Assembly (NCBI GenBank): GCA_903888655.1
Contig: CAISUR010000130.1
Coordinates: 1 to 16,721 of the forward strand
Direction of reading: 5' to 3'
Source: an uncultured Bacteroidota bacterium
GTDB lineage: Bacteria > Bacteroidota > Bacteroidia > Flavobacteriales > Flavobacteriaceae
DNA: 16,721 nucleotides
Shown here: piece by piece, positions 1 through 7,392 of the stretch
Layout: each line of letters opens with the position of its first letter
Numbering within the stretch: the stretch's first letter is position 1
Program-made: the position numbers and the translations under genes
The notes under the pieces: model-generated
The model's input: the letters and a program-made list of their open reading frames with translations, nothing else
What the model was told of the DNA's origin: nothing
Databases searched by the model: none

Positions 1-58
1 AAAGATATAAAATTATATTTTTTAATAATACTAAAAGTTGACGCTTTAATTTTTCCAT
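1..58 (-). CDS. Possible 5' end of a leftward gene, product unknown, cut by window edge
   Basis: On the minus strand an ATG at 58-56 opens a frame that stays open to the window edge. It reads MEKLKRQLLVLLKNIILYL, a short basic start followed by a hydrophobic stretch, as in a membrane or signal-anchor protein. Upstream there is a near-match to the Bacteroidetes promoter: TACTTTTC at 76-69 (one mismatch to TAnnTTTG) with TTTG at 101-98, 21 nt apart, which would give a very short leader. Nineteen open codons in A+T-rich DNA are weak evidence, so this may be chance. No family can be named. Confidence 0.28.
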   Translation of the reverse strand, partial: MEKLKRQLLVLLKNIILYL

Positions 59-370
59 ATAAATTAACGAAAAGTATGAACGGCATAAATAAAGTTGCAA
101 AGCAAGAAAAGAACAAGAAAAGAACAAGAAAAAAATATTTTTAATTTTAGTAAATAAATTGATATTCTTCCATGTGTTTTTTAGGAGGGCATGTTTTGTA
201 AAAATTATTGCAAACTTGTATTAGTCTGACAAACGTCAAACTTTATTTTTATCAAACATATTAATTTTTAATAAACCCATTACTTCAATTAAAAAAATAA
301 CGGAAAGCATTTTTTGCCAAAAGCGTCAAATTTGATTTTACACAAACTGGTTTGCCTATGTTAATTACAT
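59..370. other. A+T-rich intergenic region without a recognised gene
   Basis: This stretch of roughly 310 bases has no convincing coding frame on either strand. It holds an 11-bp tandem repeat (103-135), a perfect TAnnTTTG box on the minus strand at 260-253 without a well-spaced TTG partner, and the right half (320-329, AAAGCGTCAA) of a 10-bp inverted repeat whose left half is at 38-47. It most likely serves as regulatory space upstream of a leftward gene that lies beyond the left edge. Confidence 0.5.
103..135. repeat. 11-bp tandem repeat with phased A-tracts
   Basis: The unit CAAGAAAAGAA occurs at 103-113 and again exactly at 114-124. A third copy at 125-135 differs at one position (G to A). 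The period is about one turn of the helix, so the A-runs all fall on the same face and could bend the DNA. It lies upstream of the possible leftward gene at 1-58. A regulatory role is only an inference; slippage in an A-rich region would produce the same pattern. Confidence 0.6.
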
Positions 371-410
371 ACTAAAATAAAAAAAGCCCTTACATTGCTG
401 TAAAGGCTTT
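371..410 (-). terminator. Rho-independent terminator of tRNA-Asn
   Basis: Reading leftward after the tRNA, the arms 410-399 and 394-383 form a 12-position stem with one C/A mismatch (389/404), closing a 4-nt loop at 395-398. The transcript then runs into a U-rich tail corresponding to the A-run at 371-385. It starts about 10 nt beyond the mature 3' end of the tRNA, where a terminator for a single-gene tRNA unit would be expected. Confidence 0.8.
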
Positions 411-419
411 CTAATTAAG

Positions 420-493
420 CTCCCCCTCTTGGGCTCGAACCAAGGACCCTCTGATTAACAGTCAGATGCTCTAACCAACTGAGCTAAGGAGGA
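420..493 (-). tRNA. tRNA-Asn(GTT)
   Basis: On the minus strand the 74-nt gene folds as a complete cloverleaf. The 7-bp acceptor stem pairs TCCTCCT with AGGGGGA, with one T-G wobble. The D-arm contains AGCTCAGTTGGTTAGAGC and the T-arm contains the GGTTCGAGCC signature. The anticodon stem TCTGA/TCAGA closes the loop CTGTTAA, giving anticodon GTT, which reads asparagine codons AAC and AAT. The discriminator base is G (position 420), as is usual for bacterial tRNA-Asn. CCA is not encoded and must be added enzymatically. The gene stands alone, with its own promoter upstream and a terminator directly after it. Confidence 0.97.
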
Positions 494-575
494 AACTGTA
501 TATTGTTATTTTTTTATGAACGTTCTCTTATAACTTTTCCTATAAAACAGTCGATGTTTGTCGGTTAAGCGGTTG

Positions 576-606
576 CAAATATAGAGTGTTTTTTATTTTT
601 TGCAAA
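576..606 (-). promoter_or_regulatory. Promoter of tRNA-Asn (Bacteroidetes sigma-A type)
   Basis: On the minus strand TTTG (606-603) is followed after 19 nt by TATATTTG (583-576). This is an exact match to the TTTG / TAnnTTTG promoter established for Bacteroidetes. Transcription would start near 570, leaving a leader of about 75 nt to be trimmed by RNase P. The box lies between the rseP stop codon and the tRNA, so the tRNA need not depend on rseP transcription. Confidence 0.65.
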
Positions 607-633
607 CAAAAAAGGATAAATTTTTGTTTTTTT

Positions 634-1980
634 TTATTTCCCAACAATTGCTTTGTAAATATCATTTCCGTTTGCAAATAAAAGCAATGCAATAAGTAAA
701 ATAAATCCAACCATTTGTGCACGTTCTAAAAACTTATCGCTTGGTTTTTTTCCTGAAATCATTTCATATAATAAAAAGATTACATGACCTCCATCTAAAG
801 CAGGAATTGGTAACAAATTCATTACTCCCAACATTATTGAAAGCAACGCGGTAATGTTCCAAAAAACATACCAACTCCATGACGTTGGGAATATATTGAA
901 TATGGCACCAAAACCACCCACACCTTTATAAGCCCCTGTACTTGGTGTAAAGATTGCTTTCAATTGTTTTCCGTAGCTAGCTAATTCTTCCCAACCTCTG
1001 TGCATCCCAACAGGAACAGATTGAAAGAAACCATAATCTTCTTTATTGATTTTATAAAGCCCTAATTTTTCCATATTGTCATAAGGGATTCTAGTAGCAA
1101 ATGCTAATCCCAATTTGGCGCTGTCGTTTACTTTTAGATTTACTTTTACTTCTTTTTCGTTTCTTAAAACGATTGCTTCAACGGTTTTCCCCTTTACACT
1201 CTCTAAAACCGCTGCTGCTTCATCAGCATATTTAATAGAAGTGCCGTTAATGCTTTTAATGATGTCTTTTGTTTTTACAGCCTCTTTGTTTGGTGTTTTA
1301 TCAACGTAGCCTGAAATGATAAATGGCACACGCAAATCAACTAATGAGCTCTTCTTACCCTTCATTAATTGAGCTATAAAATTGCCTGGAAGCGTAATGG
1401 TGGTGTCTTTTTCTTTATGGTTTAAAACTACTTGTTTAGCTAAGAATAGTTGTTTGTTGATCTCATCAAATTTCTCGACTTTAATGCCGTCAATAGAAAC
1501 TACTTTATCTCCAGTTTTAAATCCTAATTTTTCAATGGTTGGATTGCTAATCCAAATTCCATCTTTTACGTTATCGTTTGCAATGTATTGCTCTCCATAA
1601 TAAAACGTCATTCCAATATAGATGATGAATGCTAAAACAAAGTTAACCGTAACGCCTCCCAACATAATAATTAGTCGTTGCCAAGCTGGTTTAGAACGAA
1701 ACTCCCATGGTTGTGGCTCTCCTTTAAGTTGTTCGGTATCCATGCTTTCATCAATCATTCCGGCAATTTTTACATAACCTCCCAGCGGCAACCATCCAAT
1801 TCCGTACTCGGTCTCGCCAATTTTCTTTTTAAATAATGAAAATTTAACATCAAAAAATAGGTAAAATTTTTCGACTTTAGTTTTGAATAATTTGGAAGGT
1901 ATAAAATGCCCTAATTCATGAAGAATAATAAGTATCGATAAACTCAATAAAAATTGAGCGAGTTTAATTGCAAATTCCAT
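634..1980 (-). CDS. rseP: RseP family site-2 intramembrane zinc protease (M50)
   Basis: This is a 448-residue intramembrane metalloprotease of the RseP/S2P family. In other bacteria these enzymes cut membrane-embedded anti-sigma factors after a first cleavage in the periplasm, and so release envelope-stress sigma factors. The zinc motif HELGH is at residues 21-25 in the first membrane helix. The third ligand lies in the C-terminal LDGGH motif at 395-399 (D396). The middle part carries PDZ-like sequence, with GFKTGDKVVSIDG and a second block around TKDIIKSINGTSI, consistent with two periplasmic PDZ domains. Hydrophobic helices flank both motifs. I start at the ATG at 1980. An in-frame TTG at 2013 would add 11 residues, but it falls inside a promoter-like box and would spoil the usual arrangement, in which the protein opens directly with the first membrane helix. 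The anti-sigma substrate is not encoded in the window. Confidence 0.93.
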   Translation of the reverse strand: MEFAIKLAQFLLSLSILIILHELGHFIPSKLFKTKVEKFYLFFDVKFSLFKKKIGETEYGIGWLPLGGYVKIAGMIDESMDTEQLKGEPQPWEFRSKPAWQRLIIMLGGVTVNFVLAFIIYIGMTFYYGEQYIANDNVKDGIWISNPTIEKLGFKTGDKVVSIDGIKVEKFDEINKQLFLAKQVVLNHKEKDTTITLPGNFIAQLMKGKKSSLVDLRVPFIISGYVDKTPNKEAVKTKDIIKSINGTSIKYADEAAAVLESVKGKTVEAIVLRNEKEVKVNLKVNDSAKLGLAFATRIPYDNMEKLGLYKINKEDYGFFQSVPVGMHRGWEELASYGKQLKAIFTPSTGAYKGVGGFGAIFNIFPTSWSWYVFWNITALLSIMLGVMNLLPIPALDGGHVIFLLYEMISGKKPSDKFLERAQMVGFILLIALLLFANGNDIYKAIVGK

Positions 1981-2000
1981 TTTTATGATTCGGTCTTTTG

Positions 2001-2037
2001 TTAAAAAAAGCAAAAGTAAGGTTTTAGCCTTACTTTT
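2001..2037 (-). terminator. Terminator of the M1 aminopeptidase gene, upstream of rseP
   Basis: The arms AAAAGTAAGG (2012-2021) and CCTTACTTTT (2028-2037) are perfect reverse complements around a 6-nt loop, giving a 10-bp stem. Leftward transcription from the aminopeptidase gene passes this hairpin 22 nt after its stop codon and then enters a T-run (CTTTTTTT, 2010-2003). This is a textbook intrinsic terminator. It ends only about 20 nt before the rseP start codon, so it also separates, or attenuates, expression between the two genes. Confidence 0.8.
2011..2018 (-). promoter_or_regulatory. Possible rseP promoter -7 box inside the terminator stem
   Basis: TACTTTTG at 2018-2011 on the minus strand matches TAnnTTTG exactly. 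It would place the start of transcription near 2005, about 25 nt before the rseP ATG at 1980. I see no TTG at the usual distance upstream, and the box is formed by the lower arm of the terminator hairpin, so the match may be incidental. The alternative is that rseP is reached by read-through from the aminopeptidase gene. Confidence 0.3.
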
Positions 2038-2058
2038 TACTAATTATATTGTTTATGC

Positions 2059-3978
2059 TTACTTTTTTATAATTTTTTTATGATACGTTCCTTCTGAAGT
2101 TTGGATTTGTATTAAATAAACGCCAGAAGATAGTGATGACGTAACAATATTTGTAGTATTGTTCTCCAAGACGACTTGCCCTAAATTATTATAAAAATAA
2201 ACTTTTTCAATACTTACATTTGAAGGCAATTGAACATGTAAAACATCAGAAATAGGATTTGGGTATACTTCAATAGCTTTGTCTAATTCATAGCTTTCAT
2301 TGGTTAAAGTAACAACATTGTTTTTTGAAATTAAATGTACTTCAGGATCAAACTCCACACTCACAATCGGAAAGGAAACCGTTTGAATAAAAACTTCTCC
2401 ATTTGTTGTGTTGTTTAAAACAATATCTTGTTGTTCGCCATTGGCTCCATGAATTCTTAATGGAACGGGCATTTCAAAATAACTTACAGAAGGATCTGAT
2501 TGTGTTTGATTAATAGTGAATTTTGCTTGTCCCGCACCCCAATTTTGAGCTGTAATGGTATAGGTCGGATATCCTTGATTATAAATCCAATCATTAAAAA
2601 ATTCAGTCAAACTACTTCCATAAACACTCTCCATATGACTTTGAAGGTCGGAAGTTACCGCATAACCATAGGCTAAAGCTTGATCTGCAAGATATTCTCT
2701 AATGGCTTGAAAAAAAGCAGTATCACCCATTTTAAAACGGAGCATTTCCAATACCATCGCTCCTTTATCATAACTCAATCGATTATCAAAAATTCTATTC
2801 TCATCTGTTGCTTCTGCATCGGTAAGATAAACCGCACCATTGGGTTGTGAAGTAATATAATTTACCATATTAGTTTTATCGGATACAAAAGCACTCAAAC
2901 TATCAAAATTTTCGTAAACCATTGAAGCTACATAGGTCGCAAAACTTTCGTTTAACCAAATATCTTTCCAAGAACCACAAGTTATTTTATCGCCAAACCA
3001 CTGATGTGCCATTTCGTGAGCTACCAATTGTCTGTCAAATCCAACCATAAAAGAGACGGTTGTGTGTTCCATTCCGCCACCCCAACCAAATTGTGCATGA
3101 CCATATTTCTCATTATGAAAAGGATATATTTCAAATAAATTAGTGTATAAATTTAATAGTAAAGGCGTTTGGTCTAATTGTGGTTGAACCGTTGCTAAAT
3201 TTTCTGGAAAAATATAATTAATAACTGGATATTGATTTGGAATCGTTCCCGCTATCTGATTATAGACACTATAATTCGTTACGGCAATGGCTATTAAATA
3301 AGCAGGAATTGGGTAGTTGTGATGAAAATGAGTAGTTTTATTTAATCCATTAATCACTTGAGCTTCTGGTTCAACTCCATTGGAAACTGCTATATATTGA
3401 GATGGAGCGGTGATATAAACATCAATACTATTGACTTTATCGTTCAAATCTTGCTTACAAGGCCACCAATCTCTCGCACCAAAGGGTTCAGATAATGTCC
3501 ATAAAATCGGAACATTGTTGTGTGTTGTGGTTACAAAAGAACCAAAACCATTACTTGGTGGCGTACCTGAATAGGTTATTTCAACCGTTGCCGATGTTCC
3601 TGTAGGCAGCGTCGTTGGTAATGTAATCACTAATTCGTTATTTCCGTTTTCAACAAAAGAAAGATTTTGATTATTCATTATCACGCTACTTACGGTCAAT
3701 TCATTTGCTAAATCGAAAGTAACTGTGTTCATATCAGCCAGTGCAGTATAGGTAGTCGTTACCTTTCCGTTAATAGCATATACCGCTGGGTCAACGGTAA
3801 ACTCTAATTTATGATAAGTAATATCGTAGTTTTGAGTATTGGGATTTACCGTAATATTTATCAACTTGTGAGCTGATTTCTTTTCGATATTTGCTATTTC
3901 GTTAATTTTATCTTGTTGTTTTTGGGCAACCGAAAAAGTCAAAGTAAATAGAAAAAGTAAAAGATACATTTTTTTCAT
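2059..3978 (-). CDS. Secreted M1 family aminopeptidase with T9SS sorting domain
   Basis: This 639-residue protein is a zinc aminopeptidase of family M1, which removes N-terminal amino acids from peptides. A signal peptide covers about residues 1-18, ending in TFSVAQ. The N-terminal beta-domain is followed by the exopeptidase motif GGMEH at 301-305, the zinc site HEMAHQW at 321-327 with E344 as third ligand (spacing HExxH-18-E as in the family), and the likely catalytic Tyr403 in SYDKGAM. The last 69 residues (571-639) begin with VYPNP and end with a basic KKIIKK tail. This is a type A C-terminal sorting domain of the type IX secretion system, so the enzyme is probably exported to the cell surface or medium. 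It lacks the long C-terminal helical domain of ERAP/PepN types and resembles the shorter secreted Bacteroidota forms. It is followed by a strong terminator. Confidence 0.93.
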   Translation of the reverse strand: MKKMYLLLFLFTLTFSVAQKQQDKINEIANIEKKSAHKLINITVNPNTQNYDITYHKLEFTVDPAVYAINGKVTTTYTALADMNTVTFDLANELTVSSVIMNNQNLSFVENGNNELVITLPTTLPTGTSATVEITYSGTPPSNGFGSFVTTTHNNVPILWTLSEPFGARDWWPCKQDLNDKVNSIDVYITAPSQYIAVSNGVEPEAQVINGLNKTTHFHHNYPIPAYLIAIAVTNYSVYNQIAGTIPNQYPVINYIFPENLATVQPQLDQTPLLLNLYTNLFEIYPFHNEKYGHAQFGWGGGMEHTTVSFMVGFDRQLVAHEMAHQWFGDKITCGSWKDIWLNESFATYVASMVYENFDSLSAFVSDKTNMVNYITSQPNGAVYLTDAEATDENRIFDNRLSYDKGAMVLEMLRFKMGDTAFFQAIREYLADQALAYGYAVTSDLQSHMESVYGSSLTEFFNDWIYNQGYPTYTITAQNWGAGQAKFTINQTQSDPSVSYFEMPVPLRIHGANGEQQDIVLNNTTNGEVFIQTVSFPIVSVEFDPEVHLISKNNVVTLTNESYELDKAIEVYPNPISDVLHVQLPSNVSIEKVYFYNNLGQVVLENNTTNIVTSSLSSGVYLIQIQTSEGTYHKKIIKK

Positions 3979-3997
3979 AGTAAAAAGCTAATTTTTG

Positions 3998-4025
3998 CGA
4001 ATATACTAAATTTTCAAATCGACAA
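3998..4025 (-). promoter_or_regulatory. Possible promoter of the M1 aminopeptidase gene
   Basis: On the minus strand TTG (4025-4023) is followed after 17 nt by TATATTCG (4005-3998), which has one mismatch to TAnnTTTG. The start of transcription would be near 3991, only about 13 nt before the ATG at 3978. The spacing fits but the -7 box is imperfect, so this remains tentative. Confidence 0.33.
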
Positions 4026-4128
4026 CCTTCAAAACAGCTTAATAATACTTGTTAATAGACTACTATTGATGATTTTATAACGAATGACAATCTTTTTTAT
4101 AATATTCTTTAAATCGAAACCAATTTCT

Positions 4129-4136
4129 TAAATTTG
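4129..4136 (+). promoter_or_regulatory. serS promoter -7 box
   Basis: TAAATTTG is an exact match to TAnnTTTG and lies 21 nt before the serS ATG at 4158, giving a leader of about 15 nt. A clear TTG is not present 17-23 nt upstream; only a TTTA (4108-4111) lies near that distance. The last three bases, TTG, could be misread as a start codon in frame with serS. Confidence 0.5.
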
Positions 4137-4157
4137 CAATCTTATAAAATTTACGTC

Positions 4158-5429
4158 ATGTTACAGATAGCTGTTATTAGAGAAAATCAAGAGAAAGTAA
4201 TTACTGCATTAGCTAAAAAGCATTTAGATGCTGCTACCATTGTAGAGGAAATTTTGCAATTAGATGAAAATCGCAGAAACACGCAAGTAGAACTAGATAA
4301 TACTCTTTCAGAATCCAATAGGTTATCCAAAGACATTGGTGATTTAATGAAAAACGGTGAAAAAGCAAAAGCTGAAATTCTGAAACTAAAAACGGTTTCG
4401 TTAAGAGAACAAGGAAAAGAACTTTCTGAAAAAGTAGAAGCTTTTGCCCATGAACTAACGCAAAAAATGTATTTGTTACCCAATCTTCCTGCTGATATTG
4501 TTCCCGAAGGAAAAACTCCCGAAGAAAATTTAAATGTTTTTGAAGAAGGAGAAATCCCAAAATTATTTGAAGGAGCTTTACCTCATTGGGAATTGGTTAA
4601 AAAATATGACATCATCGATTTTGAATTAGGTGTTAAAATCACAGGTGCTGGATTTCCAGTATACAAAGGAAAAGGAGCCAAATTGCAACGGGCTTTAATT
4701 TCTTATTTTTTAGATAAAAATACCGAAGCTGGCTATCAAGAATACCAAGTTCCTCATTTGGTAAATGAAGCTTCAGGCTATGGCACAGGACAATTGCCTG
4801 ATAAAGAGGGTCAAATGTATCATGTTGGGTTAGATGATTTATATTTAATACCAACGGCTGAAGTTCCTGTAACCAACATATTTCGCGATGTTATTGTGAA
4901 CGAAAGTGAATTACCAATCTTATGTACCGGTTATACGCCATGTTTTCGAAGAGAGGCAGGTTCTTATGGCGCACACGTTCGTGGGCTGAATCGTTTGCAT
5001 CAATTTGATAAAGTAGAAATCGTACGCATCGAACATCCTGATAATTCCTATCAAGCGTTAGACGGAATGGTGGAACACGTAAAAAATATCATGCGCGAAT
5101 TGAAATTACCGTTTCGAATTTTACGTCTTTGTGGTGGCGATATGAGTTTTGCGTCTGCTTTAACTTATGATTTTGAAGTGTTTTCAACAGCTCAAGACCG
5201 ATGGTTGGAAATATCATCTGTTTCTAATTTTGAAACGTTTCAAGCCAATCGATTGAAATTGCGTTTTAAAGATAAAGAAGGAAAAAATCAATTGGCTCAT
5301 ACACTAAATGGTAGTTCATTAGCGTTACCAAGAGTAATGGCGGGAATTCTAGAAAACTATCAAACTCCTGAAGGAATTGTAATTCCCGAAGTATTGCGCA
5401 AGTATACTGGATTTGATATTATTAACTAA
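4158..5429 (+). CDS. serS: Seryl-tRNA synthetase (class II)
   Basis: The 423-residue enzyme charges tRNA-Ser, and usually also tRNA-Sec where present, with serine in the cytoplasm. The N-terminal third (about residues 25-105) is rich in charged residues and has the pattern of the long coiled-coil arm that grips the tRNA variable loop. The class II core follows. Motif 2 is CFRREAGS at 262-269 with the downstream HQFDKVE, and motif 3 is NGSSLALPR at 384-392 followed by ILENYQTPEG. The length is normal for bacterial SerRS. I take the ATG at 4158, giving MLQIAVIRENQEK. An in-frame TTG at 4134 is the end of a perfect TAnnTTTG promoter box and so would be outside the transcript. The gene heads the plus-strand series and ends in a strong terminator. 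Confidence 0.97.
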   Translation: MLQIAVIRENQEKVITALAKKHLDAATIVEEILQLDENRRNTQVELDNTLSESNRLSKDIGDLMKNGEKAKAEILKLKTVSLREQGKELSEKVEAFAHELTQKMYLLPNLPADIVPEGKTPEENLNVFEEGEIPKLFEGALPHWELVKKYDIIDFELGVKITGAGFPVYKGKGAKLQRALISYFLDKNTEAGYQEYQVPHLVNEASGYGTGQLPDKEGQMYHVGLDDLYLIPTAEVPVTNIFRDVIVNESELPILCTGYTPCFRREAGSYGAHVRGLNRLHQFDKVEIVRIEHPDNSYQALDGMVEHVKNIMRELKLPFRILRLCGGDMSFASALTYDFEVFSTAQDRWLEISSVSNFETFQANRLKLRFKDKEGKNQLAHTLNGSSLALPRVMAGILENYQTPEGIVIPEVLRKYTGFDIIN

Positions 5430-5435
5430 AAGTTA

Positions 5436-5464
5436 ACCTGCCTGCCTGCGGCAGGTCTTTTTTA
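5436..5464 (+). terminator. serS terminator made from a CCTG repeat
   Basis: ACCTGCC (5436-5442) pairs with GGCAGGT (5450-5456), and the run TCTTTTTT follows (5456-5463). Because CCTG is repeated three times on the left arm, a second register is possible: CCTGCC (5441-5446) with GGCAGG (5450-5455) around a 3-nt loop. The element is very G+C-rich compared with its surroundings. It begins 6 nt after the serS stop codon. Confidence 0.8.
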
Positions 5465-5473
5465 ACATATAAC

Positions 5474-5519
5474 TGTACTAAATTGACACAAAAAGTGTTA
5501 CTTTAGTACATTATTTTTT
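5474..5519 (+). terminator. Long hairpin with T-tract, second terminator or operator before the TPR gene
   Basis: TGTACTAAA (5474-5482) and TTTAGTACA (5502-5510) are perfect reverse complements. Inside them, TTGACAC and GTGTTAC continue the stem with one T/C mismatch and one G-T pair. This gives about 15 pairs around an AAAAA loop at 5490-5494. The hairpin is followed by a T-rich stretch (5511-5519), so it could end transcription coming from serS. It also ends only 20 nt before the TPR start codon and includes TACTTTAG (5499-5506), close to a TAnnTTTG box. It may therefore instead be an operator or a 5' leader structure of the TPR gene. The sequence does not decide between these. Confidence 0.55.
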
Positions 5520-5530
5520 AATATAAAAAC

Positions 5531-7309
5531 ATGAAAAAGCTTTTTATAACCTTATTGTTTCTAACTTTTTCACTTTTTGTTCAAGGGCAATCCGAACAAT
5601 TGGCGCAAAATTATTTTGACCGAGGCGAGTTTGAAAAAGCACTCATTAGCTTTGAAGATTTACTCAAAAGTCAACCCAATAATTTTACTTATTTTCAAAA
5701 AACGATTGAATGTTATCAGCAATTACAACAGTTTGATAAAGCTGAAAAATCAATTCAAGAGCGTTATGATAAATTTAAACAAGCCAATCTTCTAGTGGAA
5801 CTCGGATATAATTTTCAATTGCAAAAAAATCAAGAGAAAGCAAAGAAATATTATGATCAAGCCATTGATAAAATTAAAAAGAACGTTAATGAGGTGTATA
5901 ATATTGCCTTTATTTTTGAAAAGAAATCATTAGTAGATTATGCATTGCAATCCTATCAATTAGCGTTGCAACTGGAACCAAAATTCGATTTCAACTTTCA
6001 AATGGCATTGCTTTATGGACAAAAAGGCGATACTGACAAAATGGTAGAGATGTTTTTGGACGAATCATTTAAAGTGCCTCAAAATCTAATCATGATTCAA
6101 AATCAATTGTCTCGTTTTATGATGGATGAAGGCGGTACAACTTTTAATGAAACGTTGAAAAAAGCATTGTTAATTCGTATTCAAAAAACGCAAGATATCT
6201 TTTGGAATGAATATTTAAGTTGGCTTTATGTACAGCAAAAAGAATACGGGAAAGCCTTTATCCAGCAAAAAGCTATTTACAAAAGAAACCCCGAATCGTT
6301 TTCTAATATTGTTAATTTAGGACAATTAGCAATTGAAGAAAATGACGACGAAGCAGCGACAGAGATATTAAGTTTTGTTTTGGAAAATACGAAGGATTTA
6401 GATTTACAGATTCAGGCGCATACCTATTTGATGGAAATGAAAATTAAAAAAGCACAACCAAAAGACTATGCCGCAATCAATTTAGAATTAGATAATTTAA
6501 TTAAAGAATTTGGAGTTAGCCCCTATTCATTATCGTTATTGAAACTGAAAGCGCATTTTGCAACCTTCAATTTGAAAGATGCCGAAACAGGCAAAACGAT
6601 TTTGAAGAATGTTCTCGAAATGCCACTCAATAGAGATAAAATAGCTGAAGCTAAAATGGAATTGGCAGATATTTTATTGTTTGAAGAAAAATTCAATCAG
6701 GCATTAATCTATTATTCACAAATTGAAGCTGACGGAAATAACAGTCCGATTGGACAAGAAGCCAATTTAAAAATTGCTAAAACTAGTTATTATAAAGCCG
6801 ATTTCAAATGGGCGAATCATCAGTTGGAAGTATTGAAGTCAGCCTCTACACAATTGATTGCCAATGATGCGTTGGATTTATTTCTACTGATTTCAGACAA
6901 TACGGTTGAAGATTCTACTCAAGTCGCTTTAAAGAAGTTTTCTCGTGCCGATTTTTTACTGTTTCAAGATAAAAAGCCCGATGCCCTCGCAGCATTTCAA
7001 GCCATTTTGAAAGAAAACAAAGGAGACGCGATTGAGCCTGTAACGCTCTTAAGAATTGGAAAAATCTATGAAAGCATGGGTGATACAGCTTCGGCTTTAG
7101 CTAATTACAAACAGATTTTAGATAACTTTAAAGAATGTATCTATATTGATGAAGCGTTGTTTTATTCAGCAGAAATTTACAATCAAATGAATGATGTAGA
7201 ACATGCCAAACCGCTTTATGAAGAGCTAATTACCAAACACGAAGACAGTATTTATTATGTCACGGCGCAGAAAAAATACAGGAAGTTGCGCGGAGACAAA
7301 GAGATATAA
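5531..7309 (+). CDS. Secreted/periplasmic tetratricopeptide-repeat protein
   Basis: This 592-residue protein consists almost entirely of helical TPR-type repeats. A clear signal peptide (MKKLFITLLFLTFSLFVQG) ends near residue 19-20, so it acts outside the cytoplasm, most likely in the periplasm. Repeat-like units are visible at the start (YFDRGEFEKALISFEDLL, then QQFDKAEKS), around residues 100-180 (VDYALQSYQLALQLEP), and near the end (ESMGDTASALANYKQIL, then AEIYNQMNDVEHAKPLYEEL). No catalytic motif is seen. TPR proteins act as scaffolds for protein complexes; the partner here is unknown. The gene lies between serS and the DUF4286/rsmA/mgtE genes, an order I recall from other flavobacteria, but the context does not reveal its role. 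A long hairpin sits directly upstream. Confidence 0.88.
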   Translation: MKKLFITLLFLTFSLFVQGQSEQLAQNYFDRGEFEKALISFEDLLKSQPNNFTYFQKTIECYQQLQQFDKAEKSIQERYDKFKQANLLVELGYNFQLQKNQEKAKKYYDQAIDKIKKNVNEVYNIAFIFEKKSLVDYALQSYQLALQLEPKFDFNFQMALLYGQKGDTDKMVEMFLDESFKVPQNLIMIQNQLSRFMMDEGGTTFNETLKKALLIRIQKTQDIFWNEYLSWLYVQQKEYGKAFIQQKAIYKRNPESFSNIVNLGQLAIEENDDEAATEILSFVLENTKDLDLQIQAHTYLMEMKIKKAQPKDYAAINLELDNLIKEFGVSPYSLSLLKLKAHFATFNLKDAETGKTILKNVLEMPLNRDKIAEAKMELADILLFEEKFNQALIYYSQIEADGNNSPIGQEANLKIAKTSYYKADFKWANHQLEVLKSASTQLIANDALDLFLLISDNTVEDSTQVALKKFSRADFLLFQDKKPDALAAFQAILKENKGDAIEPVTLLRIGKIYESMGDTASALANYKQILDNFKECIYIDEALFYSAEIYNQMNDVEHAKPLYEELITKHEDSIYYVTAQKKYRKLRGDKEI

Positions 7310-7332
7310 ACAATGTTACTTTAATTCATATT

Positions 7333-7357
7333 GTCACACTGAGCGCAGTCGAAGTGC
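7333..7357 (+). repeat. REP-like hairpin repeat, intergenic copy
   Basis: Between the TPR stop codon and DUF4286 lies an imperfect palindrome. Outer arms CACT (7337-7340) and AGTG (7353-7356) pair, GA (7341-7342) pairs with TC (7349-7350), GCGCAG (7343-7348) is the loop, and GA (7351-7352) is a bulge. The same plan, with the same core but different complementary arms, occurs at 10838-10857 inside another gene. It is a G+C-rich island in A+T-rich surroundings. Such short hairpin repeats are common between flavobacterial genes; the name of the family is not known to me. Confidence 0.7.
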
Positions 7358-7392
7358 TTAATAAATAAAAAAAATCAGCAATCAACAATCTT

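Noticed and set aside
103..135. CRISPR array
   Set aside because: The units are 11 bp, adjacent and without spacers; no cas genes are present.
76..144. Twenty-two-codon Lys-rich frame
   Set aside because: It is mostly the translation of the 11-bp A-rich tandem repeat and has no promoter or homologue that I recognise.
191..229. Twelve-codon frame after GGAGGG
   Set aside because: Too short, no recognisable product, and Shine-Dalgarno sequences are not a reliable signal in Bacteroidota.
38..329. Ten-bp inverted repeat TTGACGCTTT / AAAGCGTCAA as an operator or att pair
   Set aside because: A single exact pair 270 bases apart in A+T-rich DNA is not far from chance, and nothing mobile lies between.
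1981..2013. Eleven-residue N-terminal extension of rseP from a TTG
   Set aside because: The TTG is the end of a TACTTTTG box inside the terminator hairpin; the ATG at 1980 puts the first membrane helix at the N-terminus as usual for the family.
4134..4157. Eight-residue extension of serS from a TTG
   Set aside because: The TTG closes a perfect TAAATTTG promoter box, so it should not be in the transcript; MLQIAVIRENQEK is a normal SerRS start.
4187..4560. Antisense frames over serS (and similar ones over mgtE and the helicase)
   Set aside because: They overlap well-supported genes, lack family motifs and look like shadows of the sense codons.
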